A stretch of 64,000 bases of DNA from Nitzschia sp. DOCU1 (lineage: Eukaryota > Bacillariophyta > Bacillariophyceae > Bacillariales > Bacillariaceae), in the NCBI GenBank assembly GCA_951394045.1, contig OX595987.1, positions 3,286,001-3,350,000 of the forward strand, given 5' to 3'. How positions within the stretch are numbered: the first letter of the stretch is position 1; every line of letters begins with the position of its first letter. The translations under genes were made by a program, and so were the position numbers. The notes beneath the pieces were generated by a model that saw only the letters and a list, made by a program, of their open reading frames with translations, ran no database searches and was not told the DNA's origin. Below are positions 29,688 through 40,014 of the stretch, in pieces.

Positions 29688-31481
29688 ATGGTTGGGGGCA
29701 AGCAAAAACGCACTAATGCCTTGCCACGGACGGGAGCCTCCTCCAAGGTCGGCAAAGGCCGCGACAAGGCAAAGGGTGGGCAACGAAGTGCCGAAACCAT
29801 CAACCGCCTTAAGCTGTACAATAACAAGCCGATTCGAAACAAGAAGGGACTGGTGGTGGGCGGAAGCTTCATGATGAGAGACCGTGCTGGAGATCGAGAG
29901 ATTACGGGAGAAACGGGACGGATTGCACCAGATCGTCGGTGGTTCGGTAACACCCGAGTAGTCGATCCGAAGCAACTTGACGTATTTCGTCAGGAAATGA
30001 CAGAGTCCGTCGCGGATCCTTACAGTGTGGTTCTGAAACGCAAAAAGTTGCCCATGGGTCTTTTGCGTGAAGCGGCTGATCGAGAAGCACCACCAAGTCA
30101 GGCGCTTCTGGAGCAGGAGCCCTTCGAGCATGCCTTTGGTGGCAAGGCTAAGAGGAAACGTGTCAAGTTGGATCAGCTTCTTCTTGCCCGCGAAGAAAAA
30201 GACATCGAGCAGAGGAAAGGAAACAAGAAAAGTAGAGCTGGTGGTAACTCTGAAGTAGTGGAGACTTCCATCTCCGATGAAGCAGACGCGTACTCGAAGC
30301 TGCTGCAAGTGGCACAAAAATCTCACGAAACGTACGAGTCGATCAATACTCGAGAGGGCATCGTACCGTGGGGCCGCGACTCGAATATAGAGCGCAAGGA
30401 GGGAGAAAATGTTGACTGGCGCCACGAAAAGAAGGATGACTTGTTTTTGAAAGGACAATCCAAACGCATTTGGGGCGAATTCTTCAAGGTGGTTGACTGC
30501 TCCGATGTTGTGCTTCATGTCATTGACGCCCGCAACGTCCCCGGGACACGATGCACTATGATTGAAAACCACATCCGCGACAATGCGTCCCACAAGCACC
30601 TAGTATTCGTTCTTAACAAGGTTGACTTGGTACCCAATTGGGTGGCCAAACGATGGATGGGAGAATTGGCTAAGGACCGACCAACCATTGCCTTTCACGC
30701 TTCCCTTACAAATGCGTTTGGCAAGGGTGCTCTAATCAACTTGCTTCGTCAGTTCGGAAAGCTTCACGAGGACAAGAAACAAATTAGTGTCGGTGTTATT
30801 GGATATCCCAATGTGGGCAAGAGTAGTGTGATCAACACACTCATTTCCCAAAAGTCGTGCAAGGTAGCCCCAATTCCTGGGGAAACCAAGATTTGGCAGT
30901 ACATCACCCTTTTCAAGCGCATTTCGTTGATCGACTGTCCTGGTGTAGTGGTCAATACAGCTGGCGACACTGAGACTGATTCGGTACTGAAGGGAGTCGT
31001 TCGGGCTGAGCGTCTGGAAACTCCTGAGGATTTTGTTCCAGCCATTATTGAAAAAGTAAAGCGCGAGCACATCGCCGGACAGTACAAGCTGACAAAAGAA
31101 GAGGCCAACAAGTGGGTGTCTTCCACGGATCTCATGGAAACTGTTTCCAAGAAGTTAGGTCGTCTCATGAAGGGTGGCGAGCCTGACATACGTAGCGCTG
31201 CCATTACCATCATTAACGACTTCCAGCGTGGTCGCCTACCTCACTATGTCGCGCCTCCTGAACTCAAGGAGGACGAGATTCCTGCTGTTGCCGCAACTGC
31301 AGAAATAAAAGGTCTCAATCCAGAAGAACAGGATCTGAATCAAATTGGAGAGGAACACATGGAAGGCCCCGAGAATGATGACGTAGCCGATGAAGGCAAG
31401 CATGACGAAAAGTCGGAAATTCCCGAGCCTATCGACGACGACGAGGAACCGAAAATCGCCCCTGGCGACTGGGACGACTAG
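29688..31481 (+). CDS. NOG2: Nucleolar GTPase NOG2/GNL2
   Basis: A 597-aa circularly permuted GTPase needed for late maturation and nuclear export of the 60S ribosomal subunit. G motifs appear in permuted order: G4 LNKVDLVPNW (near residue 310), then G1 GYPNVGKSSVINTL (near 371), then G3 DCPGVV (near 415), as in the YlqF/YawG family. The N-terminal region (GLVVGGSFMMRDRAG, RIAPDRRWFGNTRVVDP) is the NGP1NT domain specific to NOG2. The C-terminus is acidic (DDDEEPKIAPGDWDD). The frame is open from 29583 at a non-ATG codon; ATG 29688 (MVGGKQKRTNALPR) begins the basic nucleolar N-terminus and is chosen. The gene has no introns. Confidence 0.96.
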   Translation: MVGGKQKRTNALPRTGASSKVGKGRDKAKGGQRSAETINRLKLYNNKPIRNKKGLVVGGSFMMRDRAGDREITGETGRIAPDRRWFGNTRVVDPKQLDVFRQEMTESVADPYSVVLKRKKLPMGLLREAADREAPPSQALLEQEPFEHAFGGKAKRKRVKLDQLLLAREEKDIEQRKGNKKSRAGGNSEVVETSISDEADAYSKLLQVAQKSHETYESINTREGIVPWGRDSNIERKEGENVDWRHEKKDDLFLKGQSKRIWGEFFKVVDCSDVVLHVIDARNVPGTRCTMIENHIRDNASHKHLVFVLNKVDLVPNWVAKRWMGELAKDRPTIAFHASLTNAFGKGALINLLRQFGKLHEDKKQISVGVIGYPNVGKSSVINTLISQKSCKVAPIPGETKIWQYITLFKRISLIDCPGVVVNTAGDTETDSVLKGVVRAERLETPEDFVPAIIEKVKREHIAGQYKLTKEEANKWVSSTDLMETVSKKLGRLMKGGEPDIRSAAITIINDFQRGRLPHYVAPPELKEDEIPAVAATAEIKGLNPEEQDLNQIGEEHMEGPENDDVADEGKHDEKSEIPEPIDDDEEPKIAPGDWDD

Positions 31482-32134
31482 CTCCTAGTACTAGCTAGAT
31501 CTAGTAGAGAAATTGATTTGTTACGCCTCGACCTTCCTTAGGCATTCCATGGACGATGGCAACTTCCAAAGCCATGCATCACTATGTGGTAGCCATGAAT
31601 TTTCTCGTACAATTTTACAGACAGGACAAATTTCTATGGAATTCAATTTTGGCGCACGTGGGTCGGCGTATCATCCATTCAGGTTTTGGAGTTCCTGCGG
31701 TTTCAAAATTGTGTTGTTCTATCATAGCCAAAAGTGGTGCGCCGTTTTTTATGGCTGAGAGTGGAGACAAATCTACTGGAGTGGCACTGGATGATTGTCG
31801 ACTCCCAAAGAATCATCTTTGGCCATGCATGCTACATTAGCAACTGAAAATCCAAGCTACTATTGTTGCCAGCGGTGCTGGTTGTCATCGACCGAAAACA
31901 CATAAAATTCACCAACGGAGCGGACGAGTTAGCGGAACGTTCCTCGGCATACAACAGAGGTACCGATCTCAACGGTTTGTCTCTCCGAAAATCTGAGTTG
32001 ACAGAGTTTGGTTCGAAATTTCGGGTACTTTTGATTTGAACATCTAGTAGCAACACCAGCGGAGGATTGATTTCACATTTTTGGAAGGTATCCGCCGTGG
32101 TTCAAAGCAAACGCAGTCAGGACACCCTGCCACC
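31482..32134. other. Intergenic spacer between NOG2 and the CRC gene
   Basis: This 653-bp spacer holds the 3' flank of NOG2 and the promoter of the CRC-domain gene. One ATG-started frame (31556-31840, 94 codons) is present but has no recognisable motif and is probably chance. A CTAGTACTAGCTAGATCTAGTAG palindrome-rich stretch follows the NOG2 stop. Confidence 0.35.
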
Positions 32135-33807
32135 ATGGAAAGAGTCGCCCGTTATCCTTCACCCACTGATCATCGGGGGGAAGTGCCCAATCGCTTGGCA
32201 GTAGGTGCAGTGAGAGCTCCAGCAGCTGTTGCCGGGCGACTTGCCGGCTCTGGTCATCATGGCATTGTTGTATTACGTGTGGATGATGTCCCCGAAGAAA
32301 CACGGGACGACCCTCAGATGATAAATCAAAGATGGGATGGCGGGGCTTCCTGGAAGCCTCCAGTCCCTGGGCGACCTCTACCTCGCTACGAACGATCCAT
32401 CATCGAAGGTAGAAGTGGAAATCATTTTATTTCGGAAGCACAACCATACTTGGAGTCTTCCGCTCGTCACCATGCGCACCGCCACCACTGGCATCGGCAC
32501 AGTAACGAACCTCGCTGGTACCGTGGAGGCCCACATTCCACTAACCTTAGCTCCTATACATCCATGGATCGTCCTCGTCATGGAGCAGGAGGCATGGTCC
32601 CCGTTTCTTCTCACGAGGAAGAAACCAGGCACCGACAGCACCGCTCTTCATCTTACGGGTCAACAACCACTGCTTCCACTTATACAACAGTTGTGAGCTC
32701 AACCCGCCAGCCTCATGGCTATCCAAGTGGTAGCATTTCGAATCGAGAATCTGCACGTCTCCCTTCAAGCCATCGTCCTAGTATGCACTCTTCCATGGTG
32801 GTGATTCCCAAGAACATTGTCATTCCCAAGGCGATTGCTCCTGGACCGCCCGAGTCCATGGTTATCGACTCTGCCGCTTCGACCTCTCCCACCGAACAAA
32901 GTCTGACTGCAAAGCGTTCCAGTGACTCAAGCGAGGGTTCTCCTCGCCAAGTGAAACGCACCAAGATATCTTGTAGCCCTGATACAGCTCGACTCGAAGG
33001 CAGGTTTGACAAGCTGGATCTACTCTGCTCGGCGACTTTGGAACTGGGTCCGCTTCAAGACAATCCTACTGGCTGCAGCTGTCCCAAATCCAAATGTATT
33101 GCTTTGTATTGTGATTGTTTCAAGGCTGGCCGGCGTTGCAACCCAAGTGCTTGCACTTGCTTGAACTGCAAGAACACTTTGGCAGAGAGTGGTGCCGATG
33201 GAGCTAGATCCAAGGTGCGTAAGGGTGTGTTTTCGTTGTGACAATGGCCCCTTCCTCATTCGATTTCCCCCATGCTGTTCTCCCGTCATAATTACAGGCC
33301 ATCCAGTCCATTCTGGCTCGAAATCCAAGAGCCTTTACCAATGCCGGCGGGAATCCTGTTGCTGGCAAGCTCCTTCCTGGCGAGCAAGCCTGCAACTGTA
33401 TCCGCTCACGTTGTCTGAAACTTTATTGCACTTGCTTTCAAGTGGGCAAAGCTTGTAATCCGACTACTTGTTCTTGTGTCGGTTGCTTGAACACGCAAAA
33501 TGATACCGGTGGCCATCGACAAGCTGCCATTGAAGCCACTTTGGAAAAGCGCCCGGATGCCTTTGACAAACCCAAAGTGAAGGAAATCGGTTCTGGTTGC
33601 GCCTGCAAGAACAATCGCTGCATTCGAAAGTATTGTGAATGTTTTCGGACCAAGTTGGCTTGCACTAACAAGTGCTCGTGTCGGGAATGTGAGAATCAAG
33701 AATCGACGTCAGCCGATTCGTTGTCAGCGCTCAAGAAGAAAGAACAGCAGAACGACGAGGAACCTCGTGATGCCTCGTCAACACCACCACCGATCGCGCA
33801 GCTGTAG
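32135..33807 (+). CDS. CRC-domain (tesmin/TSO1/LIN54-like) DNA-binding protein with three CXC repeats
   Basis: Exons are 32135-33214 and 33298-33807 (529 aa), with an 83-nt GTGCGT...CAG intron, phase 0. ATG 32135 sits in CCACCATGG. The first 300 residues are Ser/His/Arg-rich and disordered. Three cysteine-rich CXC repeats follow, at about 313-347 (GCSCPKSKCIALYCDCFKAG), 391-425 (ACNCIRSRCLKLYCTCFQVG) and 460-493 (GCACKNNRCIRKYCECFRTK). Both linkers contain the R-N-P-x-A-F type sequence (LARNPRAF and LEKRPDAF). Known CRC proteins have two CXC repeats that insert tyrosines into the minor groove of CHR-type DNA; here each repeat has its K-x-Y or L-Y Tyr. LIN54 acts in the DREAM/MuvB cell-cycle complex. 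A transcription-regulator role in the nucleus is inferred from the family. Confidence 0.93.
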
Positions 33808-34569
33808 TAGAGTCGATGCTGAAATAGAAAACAGTAGTATTAATATCATCAATGGAACGAATGAATTGAATCAATGAATGAATCAATCGTCAGTCAGTTG
33901 TGATCGACGCGCCGCTGGCCATGTCACAACAGCAATCGGTTTCCGTCATTTTCAGACGTTCCAATGCCAGCATTGCTCGCTTCAGCGTATTAGTTAAAAT
34001 CTTCGTCGTTTGCCGCGTGCAACCTGTGTTTACAATAAAACTTCCCATCTCCGGCCGATAAGAGCCCATCATCGTCGTCGTTGTGAACGGAAATATGGAA
34101 CAAATGAGATTGAAAGTCGTTAAAAATGAAAATTTGAAACAACCACAAACCACAGCAATGACGGTTAGATCGGCTCAATCAAATAATAAACTCCACGTGG
34201 CATAATTTCACTGGAAGAAGCTTCGCGCCAGCCCTTCCCTCTCGCCAAAAATCGAGCATGTGGCGCGGAAACCGGGCCCGTGCTGTTTTCGCTAGTGTTC
34301 TTCCTCAAGCGACTTCACTTTCACTTGGCGAGGTAGTTTTAGAGCGACTCGACTCCTCGTCTGCTGCTCGCTTTGTCAATGGTGCGATATCCGATACGTT
34401 ACTCGCTAACGAGCACAGGAGCATAGCCTCCCACCCATTCAACGTCAAGAGGAAGCTTGTTTGCTAGAAGAAGTGGAGGGCAGTCCTTAGGATTTCATCG
34501 CCGCGCACCACGGTTGTTGTGCGGGGCGAATTTTACTGCCGGCGCAGAAGGCTTGGACCCCCTCACACC
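33808..34569. other. Intergenic spacer before the carnosine methyltransferase gene
   Basis: The region contains direct repeats of AATGAATGAAT-type sequence near 33855-33885 (ATGAATTGAATCAATGAATGAATC). A 69-codon ATG frame (34258-34467, MWRGNRARAVFASV) precedes the methyltransferase start by 100 bp and could be an upstream ORF, but it is not convincing as a gene. Nothing else was seen. Confidence 0.35.
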
Positions 34570-36054
34570 ATGTCCGGAAATTCGTCACACGGCAATCATA
34601 ACCATGGTGGGGATCCTCATGCTCCAGATGGCGATCAACCAGAAGTACATTCGCTGTCGCTAGCATATCAGACGTACATGAAACATGACAAGGAGGAAAC
34701 TAGTCACTTTGCAGATGTTACGCGCGCCTTTCGGCAATACGCCGCCTTTGCCATGTCTCACTGGGCTAATCACCAATATCGCTTGCACTCCTTGCCGGAA
34801 TCGCAACGACTTGTTCTCCCAGATGCGCTGAAGAGGGACACGCAAGACTTCAATGAACGCGCCACGCAGTACAAAGAGGCCGCCATTCGGAACCAGTTTT
34901 GTTTAGATTGCATATTGAGACACTCGGGAGTGCCTCATTCACAAGAGATTATCAGCATGGCACAGACAGTGGACGATGCGCAAATATCAAAAGTTTCGTC
35001 AGTGCTAAAGAGTCTGGCTAGAGACTGGTCTGCTGATGGTCGGGCAGAGCGAGAAATGGCTTATACTCCCATGATTCGCCAAATCCAACATTATCTTCCA
35101 GTTGTCGAGGACGGGATATTCAGGCCCAAGATTTGTGTTCCAGGATCTGGTAGGTCGTGGCCATTGACACCATACTGTTAGTCTTGACAAAAGTGCCTCC
35201 TCACACGATTGTATTCCTTTTTGCTTTTAGGCGTTGGTCGATTAGCGTTCGAATTGACGAGGTTGGGTTATTGCGTACAGGGAAACGAGTTTTCATTGTA
35301 CATGCTTCTAGGATCTGATTTCATTCTCAATGGAGGTATCGCTTCTCCAGAAAGACCCTTGAAAATATCTCCTTGGTTACTGGAATCCCGCAATGTCCAC
35401 CACGCCGGTGACCCAGTTCGGGCGGTGGAAATTCCGGATGTCGATCCCTGGGCGGTGCTCTGTCCTGAAGGAGCTCCTCCACCCGAATTCTCCATGGCGG
35501 CGGGTGAATTCTTTTCAATTTACAACCATCCAAAGGAAGCGGGACAGTGGGATTGTGTCGCCTGTTGTTTCTTTCTGGACGCAGTGCCCTCCATTGTGGA
35601 AAATTTGCAATTGATTCATCGCATGCTCAAACCAGGTGGCATCCTCGTTAATTTTGGTCCACTTTTGTTTCATTGGTCGGGTCCCGCCATGCGACCAGAT
35701 GACAGGTCCAGAGAGGATTACCAATCTCGGTATTCCCATTTGGATGAACGCTATCTTTGTAGCGTAGACATGTGCTACGAGGATATCAAAGAAATTCTCT
35801 TCAATATTGGATTTGAAATGATCGAGGAAAAGACTGGCATCAAATGCTTATATACAGCAGACAAACGAAGCATGATGAATATGGTATATCGGTGTGTCAG
35901 TTTTGTAGCAAGGCGACTACCCGACGATGAAACGCCAATGGATAGTGAGGATGACGAGGACGACGACGATGTTGGCGGTATGATGGACGATGATGACGAC
36001 GACGATGATCATGCTGTGATTGATGAGTTTCTAAAGGCTCACGTGGGAATATGA
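34570..36054 (+). CDS. CARNMT1: Carnosine N-methyltransferase-like (N2227 family)
   Basis: Exons are 34570-35149 and 35231-36054 (467 aa), with an 81-nt intron. Splicing restores the SAM-binding loop VPGSGVGRLAFELTRLGY followed by VQGNEFSLYMLLGS, characteristic of the N2227/UPF0586 family that methylates carnosine or histidyl peptides in animals and fungi. Other family motifs are CVACCFFLDAVPSIVENLQ, HRMLKPGGILVNFGPLLFHW and an N-terminal helical domain (FADVTRAFRQYAAFAMSHW). The C-terminus ends in an Asp-rich tail encoded by GAT/GAC runs at about 35940-36015, then a short helix. No targeting signal. Diatoms are not known to make carnosine, so the substrate may be a histidine-containing peptide or protein. 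Confidence 0.9.
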
Positions 36055-36707
36055 CCTTGAACGAGACCAGGACAAGGGTGAGTTTCAATGTGGACTGTCT
36101 TTCGTACAAATCCAGTGAGAGAGATTCAATACAACCTTCCCGAAAGGGATAGTGTTGCAAGGTCGCTGCATTGACTCCCGAAAGGGAATCGCCTGTTTTA
36201 TGCTGCGGTTCTAGTAAACGGCTGGTAGAGAAATATCGTCCATCACAGCCCCCGAAATGTTTCTGCAATCAAGCAGGGGGTCCTTATGTGACGCAAACAT
36301 TTGCTGGACTGTGTTTCTACACGATACTACTTGTTTCCTCACCATTTTTTGTTTCGTGTTCAAAGTAATGTACTGGTTGCACAACACGTGCATTGTGAAG
36401 CTTCCGGGCGCTCGGCTGCCAAAATACAACTTTTTTGGTTTCCGGAATGGTGACCTTTTGCTTGGTTGTCTTCTCTTTGTAGGAGTAGGGAACGTGCTAG
36501 TAGTCCACAGCTACGTGCAATAGGTGGACGACAAAGAGACCCCGCGAGCTAGAGCGCCAGCCTATGACCGGCGGAAAGAGCTTCGAGTCCAACACATATC
36601 ATCGATTGTCATCTGAAAGATGCTAACGAAAGTCAACTATCGATAGATTGAACTAGCTATCAAACGTGCCTACTCTGAATCTGGTAGCGGTCGCAATTAC
36701 TTCCGAT
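36055..36707. other. Convergent intergenic region
   Basis: This 653-bp region lies between the convergent methyltransferase and cathepsin Z copy 2 genes. A tRNA-like string (GCTAGAGCGCC...CTTCGAGTCC, about 36548-36592) is present but cannot be folded into a tRNA. An 88-codon hydrophobic ORF (36257-36523) lacks any motif. Confidence 0.35.
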
Positions 36708-38002
36708 TTATCCGCGAATGCTGCGACGAGGCTTATCCTTGGCCAAACGGCGCTGGATCTCCACCATGTTCTTCGAAGGATCGACATACGTCTCATGACT
36801 GATACAGTTTTCTCCATTTTCATAGCAGGGGAAGTTGTTGACCGTGAAGGATCCGGGAGTCGCCCATGCAATTTCGCCTTCAATGCCCAACAAGTTCTTG
36901 CCCATTTCCAAACGCATGTAGCCCATTTCTCCCCAATACTGACCCCACGAATTGCGAACAATCCAAAACTTGGTTCCAGTCTCTTGGTCGGTACCCCATC
37001 CAACAATGCTGACAATGTGGTTGGTTTCCTGTGGATAGCTATCGTCGGTAAAAATACCACCAGTATACTTGACAATAGGTTCAGCGTTGATAGTTGCAGC
37101 GACAGGACCGCGGCTGTAAATCTCCGCCATGATTTTGTGGCAAGTTGCTTCGATATCGTCCTCGTCAAAGTCAATCAATCCGTACTCTGCGACGGTAGCG
37201 TTCGGGAAGTAATCAATTTCAGTACAAGCACCACCCATGCCCCCGAATGTATCACAAGTTCTACCAAAACATTGTTCAGTCTTCATCGTGAGAGTAAGAG
37301 CACCATTTCCTTCTGTCACACTTACCGGCAAATATTATCCGCCTTACAGGTCGTATCAACGTGCTTGCAAAAACCCTCCTTGGAATCATGGCTGCAGGCA
37401 ATGTATGGTTGGCAGGTGTCATAGACTGCGATTGAGAGCGATGGTTAGTAGAGATCCATGACAACAAACAAATTGCGTCAATCATCAATGACGACCGTAC
37501 CTGCATACCCGGTCGACTTGATAAATTCATAAGTCGACGTGTGGTAACCTCCGTAGCAGGATCCAGCAGCTTCGGTACCGCAGTTCAAAATGAACTGGAT
37601 CGAGAGGTTGATATCGTCACCCTGGCCCTTACGAGCAATCTTGATGCGATCGCTCAAGCTGCTCAACGACCCATGGGCCCAGCACGATCCGCAATACTGG
37701 GGAATGTGTTGGTTCAACGAATGTGTCAAGTAGCTGACCCCATCGACGTCTGCCCAGTTGAACGAGTCAGGCAAACAATCGGCACCAAGGTAGGTATGAG
37801 GCAAAGGCGATTCATAATCATTGTGAACCGCATCCTCGCGAATCTGTGGCGTAAATGATTGGGGCAGGAAAGGACATTAGTCGTGCCACCTTCTCATCCG
37901 CGGCAGAAAAATGGCGGTACGCACCTTGATTTCGTTAAACCTTTCCGCTCCCGCGACAACAGTCAGGGTCAATGCAGCAACGACTCCAGAAACAATCTTC
38001 AT
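36708..38002 (-). CDS. CTSZ: Cathepsin Z (X)-like cysteine protease, copy 2
   Basis: The second cathepsin Z gene. Exons are 38002-37925, 37843-37501, 37425-37326 and 37260-36708 (357 aa); the introns are 81, 75 and 65 nt. MKIVSGVVAALTLTVVAGA is a signal peptide. The active-site segment [15 protein letters not shown] (Cys80) is identical to copy 1, and MRL-type sequence, [16 protein letters not shown] and [15 protein letters not shown] supply the His and Asn. The third exon encodes the Cys-rich stretch VYDTCQPYIACSHDSKEGFC. The two copies share long identical runs ([20 protein letters not shown]), yet none of the three introns here matches either intron of copy 1. The C-terminal tail is also basic (KPRRSIRG). 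It probably acts in the vacuole or is secreted. Confidence 0.95.
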
Positions 38003-38323
38003 GATGGTAATAACCTTTTAAAAAGAGAAAAGATCTATCAAAGTGACCAGCGTCGAAAAAGAAAATGGAATTGACGATGACGGCATCACCTCGTCGAAGC
38101 GGAAGATGCGTTCTTCCTTTGCAAGCGTTTTCATTCGTGATGGACGGAAATTCCGATGGAGGTAGCAAAGTAGGGACAAACTGGTTTGAGGGAGAATTCC
38201 GTGTCGTAGAGGCGTGCGTAAAATGTACCGTCGAATATATCCCTATGAATCAGCATAGGTATGCTTCATATGCTCGTGAAGCATTTTTTCGGCATGCGTC
38301 AGGGCCGAAGTTACCGGACCAAA

Positions 38324-38390
38324 AAATCGATCAACCCAATCATCCGATCAACGCGCGCCGGCCGGATCCGGTTGACTCGTTGATCGATTT
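38324..38390. repeat. Perfect 12-bp inverted repeat, 43-bp spacer
   Basis: AAATCGATCAAC at 38324-38335 is repeated in inverted orientation as GTTGATCGATTT at 38379-38390. The spacer contains CGCGCGCCGGCCGGATCCGG, itself palindrome-rich. This could be a regulatory site or a chance hairpin. Confidence 0.6.
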
Positions 38391-38760
38391 CGCGCCTTGC
38401 GCGTTATCGGGTCATTTCATGAACCAACCCTTGTCAAGAACAACCAATTTCATTGATTTCATTCCAATGAGTCATCGAGGCAAGAGTCCGCGGGCGCTGA
38501 CGAAATGGCGGCGGCATTTTATTTCTCATGACTACAACACCTCTCCTCCATCGCAACACTATTGTAACTTTTAGCATCTCTATTTAGAGGATAGCTACCG
38601 TCATATGTCATAGTGCGTGATAGTGACGAAAGCGCAATAACCAAGAAAAGAATAGACTTGGAATGCAACCAACAAGGTCGGTTGCTCAAGAGAATGAAGT
38701 TGCTCTACAACGCTTTCGTCTATAGTGACAGTTTTCTAACAACGTAATTTGCAGATCACT

Positions 38761-38795
38761 TGATTGTATTGTAGACCATTTGATTGTATTGTAGC
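38761..38795. repeat. Short tandem duplication, 20-bp period
   Basis: TTGATTGTATTGTAG occurs at 38761-38775 and 38781-38795, separated by ACCAT. No function is proposed. Confidence 0.7.
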
Positions 38796-39133
38796 GACTG
38801 CCCGCGTAAGGCAAAGCAAAATATCCCCATGATCACATGGCTTCGTGCATCAGTCGGGAAAGTGCGAGAGTGCTCTCTTGTTCCTTGTCGTCATAACGTA
38901 GTAGCATACATTGTCAAAAGCCAGCAGTGTTTGGCTGCCAGGAATCGTTTCCACATTTGAAGTTGTTGCTGTTGACACCGATTCAATCTGACATGAATCA
39001 AAGATTCTATTAGAAAGAGACTTGAGTAGGAAAAACACCGACAAGAAACCACAATGCAGAAGCACAAGATCATTTTTTGGCAGTGTTCAAGCGAAGCTTT
39101 GTCGTGTATAAATCATCTTGATCGAGTTGAATC

Positions 39134-39673
39134 TCATGTGCGATCGTAGAGGGACATGGCGTCCTGCAATGCGGAATAAAATCGATTCGGCCCGATAAAA
39201 AGCACAAACATCATTTCCATCCATCCAGCAGCCGATGAGGCGCTGGATGCACGCTGTAGAGTCAACTGGAGCTGATGCATCAGCATTGACATGATGGCTG
39301 GAATATTGCTATCCACTCGTCATCGCCGCAGTCGTCAATGAAAATTGTCGGATCGTGAGCGGCTGGGAGAGGTATACGACCAACAATGGTGCCATCATCA
39401 CTGGCGATACCAATAACATTTATTTCATCAGCGGTAGTGTTGCTCATGTTGCGATCCAAATGAGACGTAGGCGACGATAGTACTATCAGCATTGTCATGG
39501 TTGATTGCTGCGACGACGGCGTCATCGCTCGTTGCAATGAATTGAATTGCGTCATTGGCGAACCTCCCTCCACTCTTGGAATCAAACAAGTCGTCATACG
39601 AATCAAACAAGTCAAAGTCCGGTTGATTGCCGTTGATCGATTGCAGATCGGTGGATTCACGGTTGAGCTGCAT
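39134..39673 (-). pseudogene. Possible frameshifted gene, unknown family
   Basis: From ATG 39673 one minus frame reads protein-like to about 39440 (MQLNRESTDLQSINGNQPDF ... FIATSDDAVVAAINHDNADS). Coding appearance then moves to a second frame to about 39310 (ADEINVIGIASDDGTIVGRI ... TIFIDDCGDDEW) and to a third ending at 39134 (PAIMSMLMHQLQLTLQRASS ... SALQDAMSLYDRT). No GT-AG pair was seen that joins the frames neatly. Two frameshifts in a dying gene, or sequence errors, would explain it. No domain is recognised. Confidence 0.35.
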
Positions 39674-40014
39674 TCGGATGGACAGCAAGACGCTGGTTGA
39701 CTCGGTGAATCAATCGGACCCGGTTGATCGTGGTTCGCATTCCGGTAACTTCGACCCTCAACCTCGTTCTCTTGGACTTGTCCTTGGCGCGCCTCTTTCA
39801 TAGAGCCGTTGGAAGGCTTGATTTTTTCTTGTCGCGCAAACCCCGCCGGTGCGGGGCGCGTGCGTCATGCCAGGGAAGATGGAGAAAAATTGACGCCGAT
39901 CGATGTCGATGATGATCCAAGTTGTCGTCGTCCAAGACCACGACCCGGAACCAAGATCAAGAAATCAAGTTGATATCATCCCCATAGTTCCTTTCAAAAC
40001 ACTCTACCAGAATA

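Larger units (their letters stand above)
38003..40014. other. Intergenic region (2 kb) with small repeats and a gene remnant
   Basis: Between cathepsin Z copy 2 and the histidine phosphatase gene there is no intact gene with recognisable motifs. A 169-codon plus frame at 38065-38574 has a start but no family. The region contains a 12-bp inverted repeat (38324-38390), a 20-bp tandem duplication (38761-38795) and a frameshifted coding remnant (39134-39673). Confidence 0.4.

Noticed and set aside
29667..30599. 310-codon minus-strand ORF
   Set aside because: It lies wholly antisense to NOG2, whose frame carries clear GTPase motifs; the antisense product has no motif and its start is arbitrary.
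31556..31840. 94-codon ATG ORF downstream of NOG2
   Set aside because: No motif, small size, and position in the NOG2 3' flank make chance the likeliest explanation.
34258..34467. 69-codon ATG ORF before the carnosine methyltransferase gene
   Set aside because: No motif and no splice that links it to the downstream gene; at best an upstream ORF.
36545..36600. tRNA-like sequence (GCTAGAGCGCC ... CTTCGAGTCC)
   Set aside because: A B-box-like TTCGAGTCC and an anticodon-like hairpin are present, but the D-loop is too short, position 33 is not T, and neither the T stem nor the acceptor stem pairs.
36666..37424. 252-codon plus-strand ORF
   Set aside because: Antisense shadow of the last exons of cathepsin Z copy 2.
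38065..38574. 169-codon plus ORF
   Set aside because: Starts with an ATG but shows no family motif, and its second half runs through a palindrome-rich block; not enough support for a gene.
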